Origin: Kordia periserrulae
GTDB lineage: Bacteria > Bacteroidota > Bacteroidia > Flavobacteriales > Flavobacteriaceae
NCBI RefSeq assembly: GCF_003054265.1
Contig: NZ_QBKT01000005.1
Coordinates: forward strand, 186,001 to 250,000
DNA: 64,000 nucleotides
Direction: 5' to 3'
This document shows positions 42,850 to 51,346 of this stretch, one piece after another. The notes beneath the pieces are model-generated. The model did no database searches and was not told where the DNA came from. It saw only the letters and a list, made by a program, of their open reading frames with translations. Within the stretch, counting starts at the first letter, position 1. Every line of letters begins with the position of its first letter. Made by a program: the position numbers and the translations under genes.

Positions 42850-44091
42850 TTGAATTACGAGTTTTTTATTGCCAAACGTATTATTAAGGCAAAACAATAT
42901 AAAAGTAGTGTATCTGCAACGATAATAAAAATCGCCATTGCTGCTATTGCAATTGGCATTATTATGATGATGGTTGCGATTGCTACGGGAATGGGACTGC
43001 AAAAAACAATCCAAAAAAAAGTTTCGACGTTTAATGGGCATATTCAAATCTCGAATTTTGACAATAATAATTCGGAAGTTTCATTGATGCCTTTGGATGT
43101 AAACCAAGAGTTTTACCCAGAGTTTACTGATGTTTCGGGCATACAGCACATTCAAGCAGTAGCCATTAAAGCAGGCATAATTCGTACCGAAAAAACTTTT
43201 GAAGGTGTGTTGGCAAAAGGTGTTGGTGCAGATTATAATTGGACTGCTTTTGAAGATTTTTTAACTGAAGGACGCTTTCCCAATGTTTCTGAAAAACGTG
43301 AAAATAGAGAAGTATTGCTCTCTGCATATATGGCAAGACGGTTGGAATTGAAACTGGGTGATACATTTAAAACCTTATTCTTAAAAGAAGATACAAGCGA
43401 AATTCCCAACGAACGTACGTTTGAAATCGTAGGAATTTACGATTCAGGATTTCAAAAATTTGATGCCAATGTAATGCTGGTTGACATTCGGCACATTCAA
43501 CGCATGAACAAATGGAGAAACGGCGAAGTAGGTCATTTTGAAGTTTTTATTGACGATTTTAATGAGATTAACGAAAAAACCATTGAAATTTACAATAGCA
43601 TTCCATCCAATTTAGATACGCAAAGCGTCATCAGTAAGTATCCGTTTATTTTTGAGTGGATTTCGTTGTTTGATGTGAATATCTTTCTCATCATCGGCAT
43701 CATCATTATTGTAGGTGGCATTAATATGATTACAGCCTTATTGGTTTTAATTTTAGACAGAACACCTATGATTGGAGTTTTAAAATCACTTGGAAGTAGC
43801 GATTGGAGCATTCGGAAAATATTTTTGTACAATGCTGCATATTTAATTGGCGTTGGATTGCTGTGGGGAAATATCATAGGCATTGCGTTGGTGTGGACAC
43901 AACACACATTTGGTTTTTTGAAATTTCCGAATCCTGAACAATATCACACGTCTATCATTCCTATTCATATAGAAGTATGGCATATCATCGCGCTCAATAT
44001 TGGTACGCTTGTTTTATGCGTATTGATGTTGTTGCTGCCGTCGTATATTATCACCAAAATATCTCCTGTAAAAGCCATAAAGTTTCAGTAA
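42850..44091 (+). CDS. LolCE/FtsX-type ABC transporter permease
   Basis: A 413-residue permease: an N-terminal transmembrane helix (IKIAIAAIAIGIIMMMVAIA), a large periplasmic MacB-PCD-like domain (about 50-250, including FNGHIQISNFD), and three C-terminal helices (about 270-300, 325-345, 375-400), ending SPVKAIKFQ. The layout matches LolC/LolE, which release lipoproteins from the inner membrane together with the LolD ATPase, but no ATPase gene is adjacent. The start is a TTG at 42850, which fits the family start MNYEFFIAKRI; the next ATG is far inside. It is divergent from and nearly abutting NamZ. Confidence 0.85.
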   Translation: MNYEFFIAKRIIKAKQYKSSVSATIIKIAIAAIAIGIIMMMVAIATGMGLQKTIQKKVSTFNGHIQISNFDNNNSEVSLMPLDVNQEFYPEFTDVSGIQHIQAVAIKAGIIRTEKTFEGVLAKGVGADYNWTAFEDFLTEGRFPNVSEKRENREVLLSAYMARRLELKLGDTFKTLFLKEDTSEIPNERTFEIVGIYDSGFQKFDANVMLVDIRHIQRMNKWRNGEVGHFEVFIDDFNEINEKTIEIYNSIPSNLDTQSVISKYPFIFEWISLFDVNIFLIIGIIIIVGGINMITALLVLILDRTPMIGVLKSLGSSDWSIRKIFLYNAAYLIGVGLLWGNIIGIALVWTQHTFGFLKFPNPEQYHTSIIPIHIEVWHIIALNIGTLVLCVLMLLLPSYIITKISPVKAIKFQ

Positions 44092-44157
44092 TGTTATACG
44101 TCTATTAAATTAGTAGGTGTTGTAAAAATATTAATATAAAAATCTGTAGAGACTTTG

Positions 44158-44165
44158 TATCTTTG
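44158..44165 (+). promoter_or_regulatory. TAnnTTTG promoter element
   Basis: TATCTTTG lies 18 bp upstream of the ATG at 44184 of the PLP enzyme gene. Confidence 0.5.
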
Positions 44166-44183
44166 TGCCTTCAAAATAAAAGA

Positions 44184-45545
44184 ATGGAATACGCAGAAAA
44201 TATATTAGAAACTATTGGAAATACGCCTTTAGTTAAAATGAACGCTTTAGTAAAAGAAGTCGATGCCTTAGTATTGGCAAAGTACGAAACTTTTAACCCT
44301 GGAAATTCTGTAAAGGATAGAATGGCTTTAAAGATGATTGAAGATGCGGAAGCGGACGGACGTTTACAACCTGGCGGTACTATTATTGAAGGAACTTCTG
44401 GAAACACAGGAATGGGCTTAGCATTAGCAGCCATTGTAAAAGGATATAAGTTGGTGTGTGTCATGGCAGACAAACAATCGAAAGAGAAGATGGATATTTT
44501 ACGTGCGGTTGGTGCTGAAGTTGTGGTATGTCCGACAGCTGTGGAGCCAGACGATCCACGTTCGTATTATTCAGTTTCCAAACGTTTAGCGGAAGAAACG
44601 CCAAATTCTTGGTATGTAAATCAATACGATAATCCGAGTAACGCAATAGCTCATTACGAAAGTACAGGACCAGAAATCTGGAAGCAAACTGACGGAAAAG
44701 TGACACATTTTATTGTGGGTGTTGGAACAGGAGGAACCATTTCAGGAGTTGGAAAATACTTAAAAGAGCAAAATCCGAATGTAAAAGTTTGGGGCGTAGA
44801 TACGTATGGTTCTGTGTTTAAAAAATATCACGAAACGGGTATTTTTGATGAGAATGAAATCTATTCGTACGTCACGGAAGGTATTGGAGAAGATATTTTA
44901 CCTAAAAATGTCGATTTTGATATCATAGACGGATTCACAAAAGTGACCGATAAAGATGCCGCAGTATATACGCAGCGTTTGGCAAAAGAAGAAGGAATGT
45001 TTTTAGGAAACTCTGCCGGAGCAGCCATCAAAGGTGTATTGCAACTTAAAGAACACTTTACCAAAGATGATGTTGTGGTAGTGTTGTTTCACGATCATGG
45101 AAGTAGATATGTTGGAAAAATGTTTAATGACGATTGGATGCGCGAGCGTGGCTTTTTAGAAGAAGAAGTTTCTACAGCGGCGGATTTAATCAAAGAACAT
45201 GCTGACAAGCCGTTAATAACGGTAAAAACTGGCGAATTGGTATCGCACGCCATTGAGCGTATGCGTACATTTAAAATATCGCAAATTCCTGTGGTAGACA
45301 CGGAAGGCTTTGTTGGTTCAATAGATGAAACTTCGTTATTTGCAAAATATATGGAAGGGAAAGATATTGCGGATGCATATATTTCTGACATCATGCAAAA
45401 ACCGTTTCCAATTGTAAAACGCAACACGCCAATTGACGCAATTGCAAAGCTTATCAATAAAGAAAATCAAGCAGTGTTGGTCGATTTAGGAGATGGAAAA
45501 CATCACATTGTTACCAAGTATGATATTATCAAAGCATGTGGATAA
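44184..45545 (+). CDS. Cystathionine beta-synthase-like PLP enzyme with CBS pair
   Basis: 453 residues from the ATG at 44184. The N-terminal fold type II PLP domain (about 1-320) carries the PLP lysine in NPGNSVKDRMALKMI, the asparagine/threonine loop GTSGNTGMGLA, and the phosphate-binding glycine loop GVGTGGTISG. The C-terminal part (about 335-453) holds two CBS domains with MRTFKISQIPVVD and DIMQKPFPIV, which usually bind adenosyl ligands for regulation. The enzyme condenses serine or O-acetylserine with homocysteine or sulphide. The family context in Bacteroidota leaves both cystathionine synthesis and cysteine synthesis possible. Confidence 0.9.
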   Translation: MEYAENILETIGNTPLVKMNALVKEVDALVLAKYETFNPGNSVKDRMALKMIEDAEADGRLQPGGTIIEGTSGNTGMGLALAAIVKGYKLVCVMADKQSKEKMDILRAVGAEVVVCPTAVEPDDPRSYYSVSKRLAEETPNSWYVNQYDNPSNAIAHYESTGPEIWKQTDGKVTHFIVGVGTGGTISGVGKYLKEQNPNVKVWGVDTYGSVFKKYHETGIFDENEIYSYVTEGIGEDILPKNVDFDIIDGFTKVTDKDAAVYTQRLAKEEGMFLGNSAGAAIKGVLQLKEHFTKDDVVVVLFHDHGSRYVGKMFNDDWMRERGFLEEEVSTAADLIKEHADKPLITVKTGELVSHAIERMRTFKISQIPVVDTEGFVGSIDETSLFAKYMEGKDIADAYISDIMQKPFPIVKRNTPIDAIAKLINKENQAVLVDLGDGKHHIVTKYDIIKACG

Positions 45546-45566
45546 TGCTGCGAAAAGTTAAAGTAT

Positions 45567-45600
45567 AAAAAAGGTCGAATAGCAATATTCGACCTTTTTT
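45567..45600. terminator. Bidirectional terminator
   Basis: AAAAAAGGTCGAAT at 45567-45580 pairs with ATTCGACCTTTTTT at 45587-45600, a perfect 14-bp stem. It can serve both the PLP enzyme gene and the convergent small membrane gene. Confidence 0.88.
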
Positions 45601-45609
45601 GTTTGAATT

Positions 45610-45954
45610 TTATATCGTAGAATCTTTACTCTTGAATTCTGTGAGGAGCTTTTTATAACGCTTTTCTAAATTCCGATTGTCTATCAAGATGATTACCAAT
45701 ACTGAAAAGAAAATAAAAATAAAATATCCCAACACAGAATCTAGCGTATCTTCTTTTGTATCTGAAAAGGATGCACCGAAAGAACCACTTTCATCGTCCA
45801 TAATTCTTGGCGACTCAAAAGAGATTTCTCCACTTGATTCAGTTCTTATAATGGTAGATGTCGTATTTGTGAAATCATCAGTATATGTAAGATTACTTGC
45901 TAGCAAGACGCTAGAACATAAGAAAAATAATACTATGGTGCATTTTAGTTTCAC
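45610..45954 (-). CDS. Small secreted/membrane protein
   Basis: 114 residues: a signal peptide (MKLKCTIVLFFLCSSVLLAS), a Ser/Thr/Asp-rich periplasmic segment with GSFGASFSDTKEDTLDS, one transmembrane helix (VLGYFIFIFFSVLVIILID, about 75-93) and a charged cytoplasmic tail (NLEKRYKKLLTEFKSKDS). It belongs to no family I recognise. The codon usage is normal for the window. Monocistronic by the shared terminator. Confidence 0.55.
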   Translation of the reverse strand: MKLKCTIVLFFLCSSVLLASNLTYTDDFTNTTSTIIRTESSGEISFESPRIMDDESGSFGASFSDTKEDTLDSVLGYFIFIFFSVLVIILIDNRNLEKRYKKLLTEFKSKDSTI

Positions 45955-46491
45955 AGGTTAAATGTATAAAAAATATCTTACAAAAATAAGTTTATTCCTT
46001 GATTTTTAATTTTTTACTATGATTTAGGTTTGCTGTTTTATAAAATAAACAAACGCTATCACATATTTTTATTCTTAAAGAATGCACTTACAAGCTTGCA
46101 TAGTAGCCATGACTGCTTTCTTTTTAAAAACAATTATTTAGTATTGTTAGCCTTCCTGTAGTTCTTTCAGTTTGTTACATCACTTTAGGTGAATTTTAAA
46201 AACTAAAAGCACTATACATTTCCATAAAAACATCATACGACAATGTGTTGGCTTAGGGGAAAGTGTTTGTTGCGTATGTGTACGATTTTACGGATTACCT
46301 TCAAATCAAAACAAATAAACGACTTTTTTTTGAGAAAATCGCATAAAAATGTCGGATTAACTGCAAAGAAGGGAAGATGAAGTGCATTTTTGAAAGAATT
46401 CTTTGTAAGAATCACAGATTTGCTAACGAATGTTAGTTTACTAACAATTTTTAAAATGAAAGAAATCTTATCTTGCGGTAAAATATAGCAG
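45955..46491. other. Long A+T-rich intergenic region
   Basis: 537 bp upstream of the PTH2-like gene with no convincing gene. A minus-strand open frame there is low in complexity and overlaps the next gene start, so I leave it out. A palindrome GTTAGTTTACTAAC lies at 46432-46445, about 50 bp before the next ATG, and could be a regulator site. Confidence 0.45.
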
Positions 46492-46812
46492 ATGAAAATG
46501 TACATTCTACTCAAAGCTTCTGTGCCTGACACCTTTGCGCCTGTTATTGCAGCACATGCTTCGTTGGCTTGCTACAAAAAGTACGAAGACGATGCCGATA
46601 TGCAACAATGGATACAAGGTATCTTTAAAAAAGTAGTCTGTCGTGTAAATGATAAAGAATTTGAAAATGCCAAAGCAGAAACCAAACACATCATACTTAC
46701 GGAAGCTGCTCTTGACCATCAGGAAGTGTGTATTGCTTTTTGTCCCCGCGAAGTATATTCCAAGCAATTTCAGTTTTTTCCAATGTGGAAGCCTACAATG
46801 AATCAAACATAA
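46492..46812 (+). CDS. PTH2-like small protein
   Basis: A 106-residue protein whose opening MKMYILLKASVPDTFAPVI-AAHASLACYKK recalls peptidyl-tRNA hydrolase 2 (K-x-x-AAQ-x-AHA pattern), with the helix and strand order of that fold. The second half runs FKKVVCRVNDKEFENAK, then IILTEAALDHQEVCIAFCP, close to the strand/turn that carries the PTH2 active-site aspartate and glutamine. The canonical residues are partly substituted, so activity is uncertain. Bacteria normally use PTH1, so this would be an extra enzyme or a repurposed one. It lies alone, upstream of the HEIGH peptidase. Confidence 0.6.
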   Translation: MKMYILLKASVPDTFAPVIAAHASLACYKKYEDDADMQQWIQGIFKKVVCRVNDKEFENAKAETKHIILTEAALDHQEVCIAFCPREVYSKQFQFFPMWKPTMNQT

Positions 46813-46999
46813 GTGAACTTTTGTTATATTACCTTAAAATTATCTTATCGTTAACAATGACAGGCATTCATACATAATTTATACGTACTAAAATACATGC
46901 TTTTTCGTACCTTATCTATGGTGTTTCCGTACTCATACTATACTAGTGTCTTGTAATTTTGAAGAACAATATAAATTCAAAAATAAAATTACAACGACC

Positions 47000-48133
47000 A
47001 TGAAAAAACTTCTCAATTACAAACTTATGCTTGTATTGATAGGACTTACATTTTTTGTAAGCTGTCAACACGAAACCGAAGAAGCATTAGAAGACGCTGC
47101 TACCAACATTGAGCGCGTTGATGTTAAATGGCTTGCGCCAGACGATCATCCTGTAGTACAATTACTGTACAGCAGAGGTTATAAAAAAGGAACTATTTAC
47201 GAAACAGAAGAGTATTTCCTAGCGCCGCCAGATTTGTTTTACAGCAAAGACATCAAAGATTATGACCTTACCGATACAGGAGCAGACCCAAAACAAGCGT
47301 ATAATACAGGTGCATTGGTATCTTTAGACAGAATGCGCATCAACGTATTCTTAGATGCTTCTATTGGAACCGACTTACAAACACAATCGGTCAACGCAAT
47401 GAACGAACTGAATGGTATTAACAACTGCGCGCTGTTCTTTGTGCGTGTTTTCAATGCTAATCAGGCACAAATCACTATTCGAAGCGATTTTGGCGTAGAA
47501 GGCACAAATGTTCTTGGACGTGCAGGGTTTCCATCCAACGGACGTCCTTTCAATTTGGTTACCTTAAACGTAGACCGCATTGATGATTTTGGAGCAGACA
47601 TCCGAAGAAATGTGATTATTCACGAATTAGGACACTGTGTAGGCTTACGTCACACCAATTGGCAAGCCAATGGCGAAAGTGGAGCCGTGAACATTCCAGG
47701 AACTTCTGCTTTTGATTCAGGTTCCATTATGTGGAGTACAGCCAATGGAGGAACGCCATTTACGAACGGCGACTTAACAGCATTCAGAGCCTTATTTCCA
47801 AGAGCCTTACGCAGAGATGTGGTAAATGTCATTGATGAATACGATTACAGCGGTGAAATTTACGTAGTAGACGAAGTATTTGTAGACGTATTTACGGATG
47901 GAAGTTACACAACATCGGCAACGCTCAACAGAAACGTACAAGTCAACTATAAAAAGCGTGTACAAGAATACAATCACACTTCTGGTACATATACATACTA
48001 CAGAAACCGTTTGCTATCTGCTGGAAGCAGTCGTTACTATTTAGACGAAGAAGAAGAGCAATGTTCACCATACCAAGGAGAAACCTGTACGTATGAAGAT
48101 GTAGACATTACTTATGCGTTTAGCATTTTATAA
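47000..48133 (+). CDS. HEIGH-motif (M57-type) metallopeptidase lipoprotein
   Basis: From the ATG at 47000 the protein has 377 residues. A lipoprotein signal with lipobox FVSC (cysteine about residue 23) is followed by an acidic linker. The zinc-binding site HELGHCVGLRH (H-E-x-x-H-x-x-G-x-x-H) is near residue 210, and a downstream SIMWSTAN stretch gives the Met-turn. This fits the Bacteroidota family described as dual-action HEIGH metallopeptidases (M57, protease B-like). The C-terminal domain (about 300-377) is beta-rich with cysteines in CSPYQGETC. It is probably anchored in the envelope. A terminator and a double-glycine peptide gene follow. Confidence 0.87.
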   Translation: MKKLLNYKLMLVLIGLTFFVSCQHETEEALEDAATNIERVDVKWLAPDDHPVVQLLYSRGYKKGTIYETEEYFLAPPDLFYSKDIKDYDLTDTGADPKQAYNTGALVSLDRMRINVFLDASIGTDLQTQSVNAMNELNGINNCALFFVRVFNANQAQITIRSDFGVEGTNVLGRAGFPSNGRPFNLVTLNVDRIDDFGADIRRNVIIHELGHCVGLRHTNWQANGESGAVNIPGTSAFDSGSIMWSTANGGTPFTNGDLTAFRALFPRALRRDVVNVIDEYDYSGEIYVVDEVFVDVFTDGSYTTSATLNRNVQVNYKKRVQEYNHTSGTYTYYRNRLLSAGSSRYYLDEEEEQCSPYQGETCTYEDVDITYAFSIL

Positions 48134-48176
48134 TATTCTCTTCTCTATAAAAAACATCCGTTTTTTTCAATGCAAC

Positions 48177-48204
48177 AAAGCCCAACGAATCTCCGTTGGG
48201 CTTT
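48177..48204. terminator. Bidirectional terminator
   Basis: AAAGCCCAACG at 48177-48187 pairs with CGTTGGGCTTT at 48194-48204, loop of 6 nt. It lies between the convergent peptidase and small-peptide genes. Confidence 0.8.
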
Positions 48205-48230
48205 CTAATTGTTATAAGCTGAAGTTTATA

Positions 48231-48479
48231 TTATGCTTCGTATAAAGTAGTATGGCTTTCATATACACCATTTACATAAAATACGTTCACGGTATATCCA
48301 TCACCAAAAGCATCACCACCACATCGGTATGAAGCTGTGGTATATGTTCCGTACGAACCTTCATACGTAAGACTTCCCGTTAAGCGACAGTCTGAAGCCA
48401 ATCGTCCACCAGCAACGGTATGTTGTTCTTTTTTGTTTAATTCTTTTACTCCGTCTAATTTTAAAATGTCTTTTAACAT
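48231..48479 (-). CDS. Double-glycine leader small peptide (bacteriocin-like)
   Basis: 82 residues. The N-terminal part MLKDILKLDGVKELNKKEQH-TVAGG is a typical Bacteroidota double-glycine leader (glycines 24-25), normally cut by a C39-peptidase exporter. The remaining 57 residues are rich in Gly, Tyr, Thr and Ser, with two cysteines (31 and 53) that could form one disulphide. No immunity, ABC-exporter or modification gene is visible nearby. The peptide may be a bacteriocin, a signal, or a degenerate orphan. It is convergent with the HEIGH peptidase gene and 26 bp from the terminator. Confidence 0.72.
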   Translation of the reverse strand: MLKDILKLDGVKELNKKEQHTVAGGRLASDCRLTGSLTYEGSYGTYTTASYRCGGDAFGDGYTVNVFYVNGVYESHTTLYEA

Positions 48480-48702
48480 ACTAAGTTTTTTTAGTTAATA
48501 ACTACGGTCTAAAGTATTAGAAGTGCGTCAAAAACTAAAGAAAAACACCTCGTAATTCATAAATCTGAACTAGTACTTCTATAGGTTATTGTGCTGTTTG
48601 TGAGTTTGGTAGAATGTGTTGTTGCAGCGTATTTTTAAAATTGATGCACACAAAAAAAGCGAACCGAAGTCCGCTCTCATAATTAGTGATATTTTTACTA
48701 AC

Positions 48703-48864
48703 CTATTTTATATGACAACCTAGTCCACCTTCAGCAACAGGAACTGAATTACAAGTGTAAACCGTAGCTTGTGGTTGACTTGTTCCACCTTTTACACTTT
48801 GCGTGTTTAAATTAGAAACTTGTTTTTTGTTTAATAACAATGTGTGTACATTTCTTTTTTTCAT
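48703..48864 (-). CDS. Small lanthipeptide-type precursor peptide
   Basis: A 53-residue peptide from the ATG at 48864. The leader holds L-x-L-N-K-K-Q-V-S-N-L (residues 9-19) and a GG at 26-27, the pattern of Bacteroidota class I lanthipeptide precursors. The core, about 26 residues, has two cysteines (38 and 50) and several Ser/Thr residues (27-40) that could be dehydrated to form lanthionine rings. No LanB/LanC-type enzyme is present in the window. It shares leader style with the precursor at 54210-54476. Short length and simple composition make it easy to miss in gene calling. Confidence 0.65.
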   Translation of the reverse strand: MKKRNVHTLLLNKKQVSNLNTQSVKGGTSQPQATVYTCNSVPVAEGGLGCHIK

Positions 48865-49416
48865 GGTATATATATTTTGATTTCTTTAAAAATACAGTAT
48901 GTATTAGAAAAAGTAGTAGGGCATTCCCGTAGAAAATTTATTTGTTGTAAATGTGTTTTAAGGCTTCACTTCTAAAATAAAACCATCAACGCTTACAATT
49001 ATCTAACTTTTATAGAAAAAGAGATACGCTTATAAAAAACTGGTAACGCTTATAAATTAATATATGTGTAGTAATTGATTTTTTTATGAGATTCATGGGG
49101 TGAAACAGAAACACTACTAGCTTTTTGAGTAAAACAAAAGCGTATTGCATGTCTGCGAGAACGTTTCGGTTGCTCCCGAAAGCCTGTTGCACTTTTGCAG
49201 GGACGTTTCGGTTGCTCCCGAAAGCTTGCTGCACGTCTGCAGGGACGTTTCGGGACTTCCCGAAAGCCTGTTGCAGGTCTGCGAGAACGTTTCGGGATGT
49301 CCCGAAAGCTTGTTGCATTGCTGCGAGAACGTTTCGGGATGGTTTTTTTTGCGAATAATGCAATAAAACCTCCAAAAACAACAAATTTTTTACGAATATT
49401 TTAAAATCCGATTATT
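48865..49416. other. Intergenic region with 42-bp tandem array
   Basis: 552 bp between the lanthipeptide-type precursor and the DUF6261-like gene. The repeat array at 49144-49341 occupies much of it; open frames in all directions through the array are by-products of its 42-bp (14-codon) period. The part 48900-49140 shows no gene. Confidence 0.6.
49144..49341. repeat. 42-bp tandem array of hairpin-forming units
   Basis: The word ACGTTTCGG starts at 49161, 49203, 49245, 49287 and 49329: a constant step of 42 bp. In each full unit it begins a palindrome, perfect in units 3 and 4 (TTTCGGGACTTCCCGAAA and TTTCGGGATGTCCCGAAA) and slightly degenerate in units 1 and 2 (TTTCGGTTGCTCCCGAAA). Between palindromes lies a conserved linker (GCYTGYTGCAnnTCTGC). 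The array stops 75 bp before the start of the DUF6261-like gene. It is not a CRISPR, since whole units are conserved and there are no unique spacers. Confidence 0.85.
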
Positions 49417-50193
49417 ATGGAAAAACCAACATTAGATCGCTTTCGAAACAGCGAATTTTTGCAATACATGAAAGATGTATTAGAATTAGTCAACGCACAA
49501 GATGTTGAGGTATTACAACTAACCACGCAACGTGATGCCCTTGCGACACTTACCAATCAGATAGACAATTTGTTTCAGCAGGAGCAAAGTAGTGGCATTA
49601 CGCAAGAGTTGATTGATTTAGATAACAGACGTGACAAAGCCTTTATGGGCATCAAAGCCTCGTTGGAAGCTTACGGCTATCATTATGATGAGCGTATGCA
49701 AATGGCAGCACGCAGTTTATTATTTAATTTGAATAACTACGGTACCAACATTCCGCGGATGAACTATCAAGCCGAAACCGCAATCATAGACAGTATGTTG
49801 TCCGATTGGGAAACCGAAACCGATTTGATAAACGCCATCACTACCGTTGGACTTGCCAATTGGATCGCAGAACTAAAAACGGCAAACGCAGCTTTTAACA
49901 ATCGGTATTTGGCGCGTGTTTCCGAATCGGCTGCCAATCCCGCTACAAGTTTTACTTCGGTACGCGAAGTTGCAACAGATGCCTATCGCCAGTTAACGGC
50001 GCATGTAGAAGCACACGCTACCTTAGGAAGCAATGTGGTACACCAAGAATTAGTCAATGAATTTGGTGTATTGGCAAAGCAGTATAATCAAACTGTAGGG
50101 CAGCGATTGAGTTTAGGCGATAATGCTGTAAATCCGCCAGAAACGGGAGAGGATGTTTCTTTTAATGATGAAATTATCTCTGAGCAAGTGTAG
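49417..50193 (+). CDS. DUF6261-like helical protein
   Basis: A 258-residue, almost wholly helical protein without signal peptide or transmembrane segment. The first 120 residues (RFRNSEFLQYMKDVLELVNAQ, then a run of heptad-like helices) match the pattern of the DUF6261 family of Bacteroidota; I give this name with moderate confidence. No catalytic motif is seen. It sits directly after the 42-bp hairpin array. A link between this gene family and the repeat would be a testable idea. The C-terminal tail is acidic. Confidence 0.6.
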   Translation: MEKPTLDRFRNSEFLQYMKDVLELVNAQDVEVLQLTTQRDALATLTNQIDNLFQQEQSSGITQELIDLDNRRDKAFMGIKASLEAYGYHYDERMQMAARSLLFNLNNYGTNIPRMNYQAETAIIDSMLSDWETETDLINAITTVGLANWIAELKTANAAFNNRYLARVSESAANPATSFTSVREVATDAYRQLTAHVEAHATLGSNVVHQELVNEFGVLAKQYNQTVGQRLSLGDNAVNPPETGEDVSFNDEIISEQV

Positions 50194-50226
50194 GATTGAT
50201 GTATTAGTTGAAGTTTTTAAAACAAA

Positions 50227-50260
50227 CACCCTTTGAATTTATTTTGGAGGGTGCTTTTTT
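50227..50260 (+). terminator. Probable terminator after the DUF6261-like gene
   Basis: CACCCT at 50227-50232 pairs with AGGGTG at 50248-50253, followed by CTTTTTTG. A short inner stem adds support. Confidence 0.55.
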
Positions 50261-50344
50261 GTCTATGGATTACAGTGACTAAAGGAAAGTTTTTCTTACT
50301 TTTAAACGGTAGAATATAAACAACTTTAAAACACCTTGCTATAA

Positions 50345-51265
50345 ATGGCAATCTTTTTAAACACTACCAAATATAATCATTGGATACCCAGACTTATAGA
50401 CGAAAGTAAAAAAGAATTAGTACTGATAGTACCCTACATTCAAACTTCTGAAAACATATATGAAACTCTGAAAAGAGCAGATGATAGAAATGTTGAAATA
50501 ACATTGGTGTATAGAGAAAATAAACTTTCTTCAACAGAAAAAGAAAAACTGAAGAATCTAAACAACATTAACTTATTACATCATCCTAACATTCATTGTA
50601 AATGCTATTATAATGGCGACTTGTTAATACTGGGTTCTATGAATTTATACGAATATTCAGAAAAAAACAATCGTGAAATGGGAATGTTGTTGCACAGGGA
50701 AAGTATCAAAGAAGCTGGAAGTCGATTTGGATTTGGAAATGCAGACAAAAGAGAATTATTTATTGATGCTGTTGATGAAATCCGAGAAATAATTAATGGA
50801 GCTAGTTTAGAAAAAGTGAGTAAGAAAGCAAAGGAAACAGCTTTTACAATTGATATTATTAAAACCTATAAAGAGCTAGAACAAGACCATTGTGATAGAA
50901 TTAATCAATACTTTTTAAATAAAAAGTTTGAACCTTATGAATATGCTCCAAATAAATTTAAGGCTATTTGTAAAAATTACTTTGATAAAATTGATGTTAT
51001 AAACGATGGGTATCGTATAGCAATAGATATTAAGATTTCTGAAAATGAACGAGAGAAACTATATGATAAGTGGATGAAAACCTATGAAGAATATGAATTC
51101 AAAGGATTTAAATACTATTGGAACTATCACAAATCAGATATTTTACTATATCGAGACTTTAATTTTGATTGGGAAAATATAGCGGATGAAGCTATCTTTT
51201 TTAAGAAGCTTCAACAAGGGATTCAGTGTATTATTAATAAGTATCGGGAGTTAGCGGGGAAGTAA
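50345..51265 (+). CDS. Phospholipase D-like (PLDc_2) domain protein
   Basis: A 306-residue protein with a single PLD-type half-site: HCKCYYNGDLLILGSMNLYE-YSEKNNREMG at about residues 84-113, with the H84/K86 pair and the GSxN stretch (97-100). The usual aspartate after the lysine is displaced by one position, so the HKD motif is slightly degenerate. Such single-motif proteins act as dimers on DNA, RNA or phosphodiesters. The C-terminal 135 residues are unassigned and helical. The gene is markedly A+T-rich, has its own start after a terminator, and is followed 81 bp later by the PHP-ATPase gene, with which it probably forms a two-gene unit. Confidence 0.8.
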   Translation: MAIFLNTTKYNHWIPRLIDESKKELVLIVPYIQTSENIYETLKRADDRNVEITLVYRENKLSSTEKEKLKNLNNINLLHHPNIHCKCYYNGDLLILGSMNLYEYSEKNNREMGMLLHRESIKEAGSRFGFGNADKRELFIDAVDEIREIINGASLEKVSKKAKETAFTIDIIKTYKELEQDHCDRINQYFLNKKFEPYEYAPNKFKAICKNYFDKIDVINDGYRIAIDIKISENEREKLYDKWMKTYEEYEFKGFKYYWNYHKSDILLYRDFNFDWENIADEAIFFKKLQQGIQCIINKYRELAGK

Positions 51266-51346
51266 TTTTTGTATTACGGTTTTCCACACTATAAGATAGT
51301 TGTAAAGTTGTTTCTTTGTTTTTGTATAAATAAAAATAGTTTAGAA

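Noticed and set aside
46233-46532. Minus-strand open frame of 99 codons
   Set aside because: Composition is low in complexity, it overlaps the start of the PTH2-like gene on the other strand, and no motif is present.
49144-49341. CRISPR array
   Set aside because: No unique spacers; the whole 42-bp unit is conserved and no cas gene is present.
49010-49404. Several overlapping open frames in both strands through the 42-bp array (up to 124 codons)
   Set aside because: The array period is a multiple of three, so frames stay open by necessity. The predicted proteins are 14-residue repeats of array sequence with no start context, and no known domain.
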